Assembly: GCA_003260075.1 (NCBI GenBank)
Contig: QLIY01000138.1
Coordinates: 160,199-224,198, forward strand
Source: Phallusia mammillata
Taxonomy: Eukaryota; Chordata; Ascidiacea; Phlebobranchia; Ascidiidae
Reading direction: 5' to 3'
DNA: 64,000 bases
The notes under the pieces were generated by a model. That model was given only the letters and a program-made list of their open reading frames with translations. It was not told the origin of the DNA and made no database searches. Shown here piece by piece: positions 62,138 to 64,000 of this stretch. A program made the translations under genes and the position numbers. The first letter of the stretch is position 1. The number at the start of each line of letters is the position of its first letter.

Positions 62138-62949
62138 ATGAAGCACACAATACCAAAAGATTTACAAAAAGTAACGATTTTACGTTACATACATACATTA
62201 GAAAATGAAGCAAAAACAGTGCACAATGCAACTGACCTCATTTTCGATATCTTGAATTTTTTGCAATATCGACATGTTTCCAACTTAGAAGTCCGCAAGC
62301 GGTAAAATATTGGGTTATATGAGTGTTATAACGTAATATTATTTACAATTACGGTAAATCCCTTTTCGTTTTTTTTTTCCAGTGAAGACAACATGGATTG
62401 TTTATATCCAATGATCGAAAGGTAAATGTCACTTAATCCTTGTTGTTGTCGTAACATTTGTTTTTTGCCGACATCGGGTCAACAGGAAATTTTCAAGTGT
62501 TGATAAGGCTTGGGTTCAAATTATAACAGCTTTAACGCTAAATACATTCATCGTACCGACGGTAAAATATTGCACTAGTTCAACAAACATCCAAGGTAGA
62601 GCCACAGAAATACTTCAATACCCCTTTATAATATGTTCATATATACCCGATAAACTGTCTGTGTTTCCCCTTTATAATATGTATCTGAGTAATACTTCAA
62701 TACCCCTTTATAATATGTTCATATATACCCGGTAAACTGTCTGTGTTTCCCCTTTATAATATGTATCTGAGTATGCAATCACACTATCATAGTGTTGAAC
62801 TCCTTGCGGTAAAACAACAATTGCTTTCAAGCGAAGGAGGTAGCGCCTATATCGTTAATCTATCCCAAACTACGTTGATAATCTTCATCTCCTCCTTCTC
62901 TCTTGTTGTGGTGTTGATTTTAGGCAGCCTACAGTTTTGTTTTTCATAA
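62138..62949 (+). CDS. Predicted small tail-anchored membrane protein (126 aa), unrecognised
   Basis: Three exons join in frame: 62138-62301 (donor GTAAAA, phase 2), 62383-62421 (after a long T tract and CCAG; donor GTAAAT, phase 2), and 62772-62949 (acceptor CTGAG, stop TAA). The first 110 codons or so give a soluble, partly helical region (for example HTLENEAKTVHNATDL, EVRKREDNMDCLYPMIES) with no domain I recognise. The last 30 residues are a single hydrophobic segment (TTLIIFISSFSLVVVLIL) ending in LQFCFS, typical of a C-terminal membrane anchor. The start could instead be an internal exon boundary (acceptor TTTAG at 62122). The third acceptor has a weak pyrimidine tract and occurs twice because of a tandem duplication. 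Matching phases support the gene, but expression is unproven. Confidence 0.45.
62611..62774. repeat. 82-bp tandem duplication containing a splice acceptor
   Basis: Two copies with an 82-base period (TACTTCAATACCCC to GTATCTGAGTA), nearly identical. Each contains the CTGAG acceptor; only the second leads into the long open exon, while using the first hits a stop after about 16 codons. Confidence 0.85.
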
Positions 62950-63845
62950 CAATAGCAATTTGGGGACAACATTGACAATACTTGACTGTCCCGTAAAAAA
63001 TAATGGGGTTTTCATTGCTGCTCTTTGAATACGTCTTCAAGAGACAAAAAGCTAGTCACCGCAGAACCTCACCGACGTTTTGTAAAGATATGTGGACAAC
63101 GAGAACTGCATTCATACACCACATAACACTGTTGCTTCGCATGGAAATAATCAAGAACTTATAATCACTGTTTATTGTAACAAAACTGTTATCACCGGAA
63201 CTGCTACTGCAGGAGTAAACTTTGAGTTTATTTCGTTAGGTGAAAGAACACATAGTGATACAATTGCACTGAACAAATCACTGCGCAACGTTATTACGCA
63301 AGAAAGTGGATGGTACAATTGGTGGATTTTATGACTAAACGCGCTGCAGCTACCCCGTGTTATAAAGCCTATTTTAGTTTGAACGCTGGGCACTTCGAAT
63401 TCGAAAATAAAAGGGCAATTTTAAAATTCCTTTATGTGTTCGCTCCTAATAAATTCGATTTAGTGGCTTGCTAAGGCCAAGTTAACGTAGTTGACAATTC
63501 AAGGACACAGTGCGACAGGAATTATGAAGTCATATTCCCGTGTCATAAAGGCAGAAAGTAAACAATACATTAGAACTTTGCCCTGTCATGTTTTCTGTTT
63601 AGGCATCACTTACAACCAACAACAGTCAGCTGTGGATTCCTGAAACAAAAGAAGTCTTTGCAAACACTTGGTTTGGTTTCAGATTTCCTAATCTGAACCA
63701 GCACCTGTTATTCAGTCACGCACAGTCTCATATGTTGTTATTGTTTATGGAATAGCAGAGCACTGGTAGCATTCTGTGTCGTTTAAACTCTTGCACTAAG
63801 GGCTATAGCATAATAATGAGTTTTTGTTTTGTTTTCGAATTTGCA
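62950..63845. other. Region between the small gene and the right inverted arm
   Basis: No supported exon. AATAAA at about 63404 could end the plus-strand transcript. An 80-residue frame at 63092-63334 has no recognisable domain. Confidence 0.4.
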
Positions 63846-63887
63846 GAATAGTTGTAAACTTTTGTGATGTGACAATAGCAATCGAAC

Positions 63888-63905
63888 ATGACAGGCTCAA
63901 CTGAC
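63888..63905 (+). CDS. First coding exon copy of the unrecognised gene (partial, runs off window)
   Basis: ATG at 63888 opens MTGSTD followed by a GTAAGT donor. It is the inverted counterpart of 61839-61822, differing by one amino acid. The upstream flank has a GCAG that could be an acceptor of a 5' untranslated exon. Later exons would lie beyond 64000. Confidence 0.35.
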
Positions 63906-64000
63906 GTAAGTTACTCCTATATGTTTTTTGACTAAATGCAGAAGAAAACTAACAAATTGCGATGATCACACTAGCCTTATGTTAAGTGCGTTAATTAAAA

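Larger units (their letters stand above)
61720..64000. repeat. Inverted repeat arms (61720-61881 and 63846-64000)
   Basis: The last 155 bases of the window are the reverse complement of 61720-61881, with an indel of about 7 bases and a few substitutions. Both arms contain a first-exon sequence with ATG and GTAAGT donor (MTSSTD in one, MTGSTD in the other). The left arm stops precisely at a G run (61882-61891), so the inversion may be an assembly product. Confidence 0.85.

Overview
The window looks like raw animal genomic DNA: AT-rich, with coding exons broken by GT-AG introns, non-autonomous DNA transposons and no bacterial-style operons. The gene set (class A GPCR, tetraspanin, ESE-type ETS factor, DRG1), the moderate intron sizes and the roughly 5% divergence between duplicated haplotype-like segments fit an invertebrate deuterostome. 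A highly polymorphic ascidian tunicate (Ciona-like) is my best guess, but this is inference and no single diagnostic sequence proves it.

Layout. 1-1155 (+): last two exons of a class A GPCR. 7464-13045 (+): a complete eight-exon tetraspanin whose exon 2 acceptor is hidden by an 89-base poly-G run. 13808-15845: a 196-bp tandem satellite rich in palindromes, bordered by a 501-bp hAT-type MITE at 15846-16346. 17653-35207 (-): a ten-exon ETS transcription factor with an ESE/ELF3-type DNA-binding domain and a very long N-terminal region. 35208-54757: about 19.5 kb with no convincing exon; it lies upstream of the ETS gene and downstream of DRG1 and contains CpG-rich patches with CRE and ETS-CRE motifs. 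54758-61074 (-): DRG1, missing its extreme N-terminus and assembled as a patchwork of two diverged copies. 61359-61839 (-): first exons of an unrecognised gene, with an inverted copy of its first exon at the window end. 62138-62949 (+): a small three-exon gene predicted to encode a tail-anchored protein I do not recognise.

The main cross-cutting observation concerns sequence quality. Twelve poly-G runs (two of more than 80 bases, ten of about 10), all G on the given strand, sit at breaks. Nearly all the short ones separate near-identical duplicated segments, and both long ones interrupt real exons. They behave like gap filler or low-quality joins between haplotypes, so duplicated exons in the DRG1 region should not be read as paralogous exons without checking. 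Three N bases (27587, 28525, 58276) mark further uncertain joins.

The most biologically interesting items are: the 196-bp satellite with four perfect dyads per unit; about 21 perfect TGACGTCA palindromes, several inside ETS coding exons; the ESE-type ETS factor with a long N-terminus and no recognisable Pointed domain; a probable GC-AG intron at the end of DRG1; and the small tail-anchored protein gene whose last acceptor lies in an 82-bp tandem duplication. I found no clear sign of a completely new multi-gene system. The genes appear to be unrelated neighbours and do not form a pathway.
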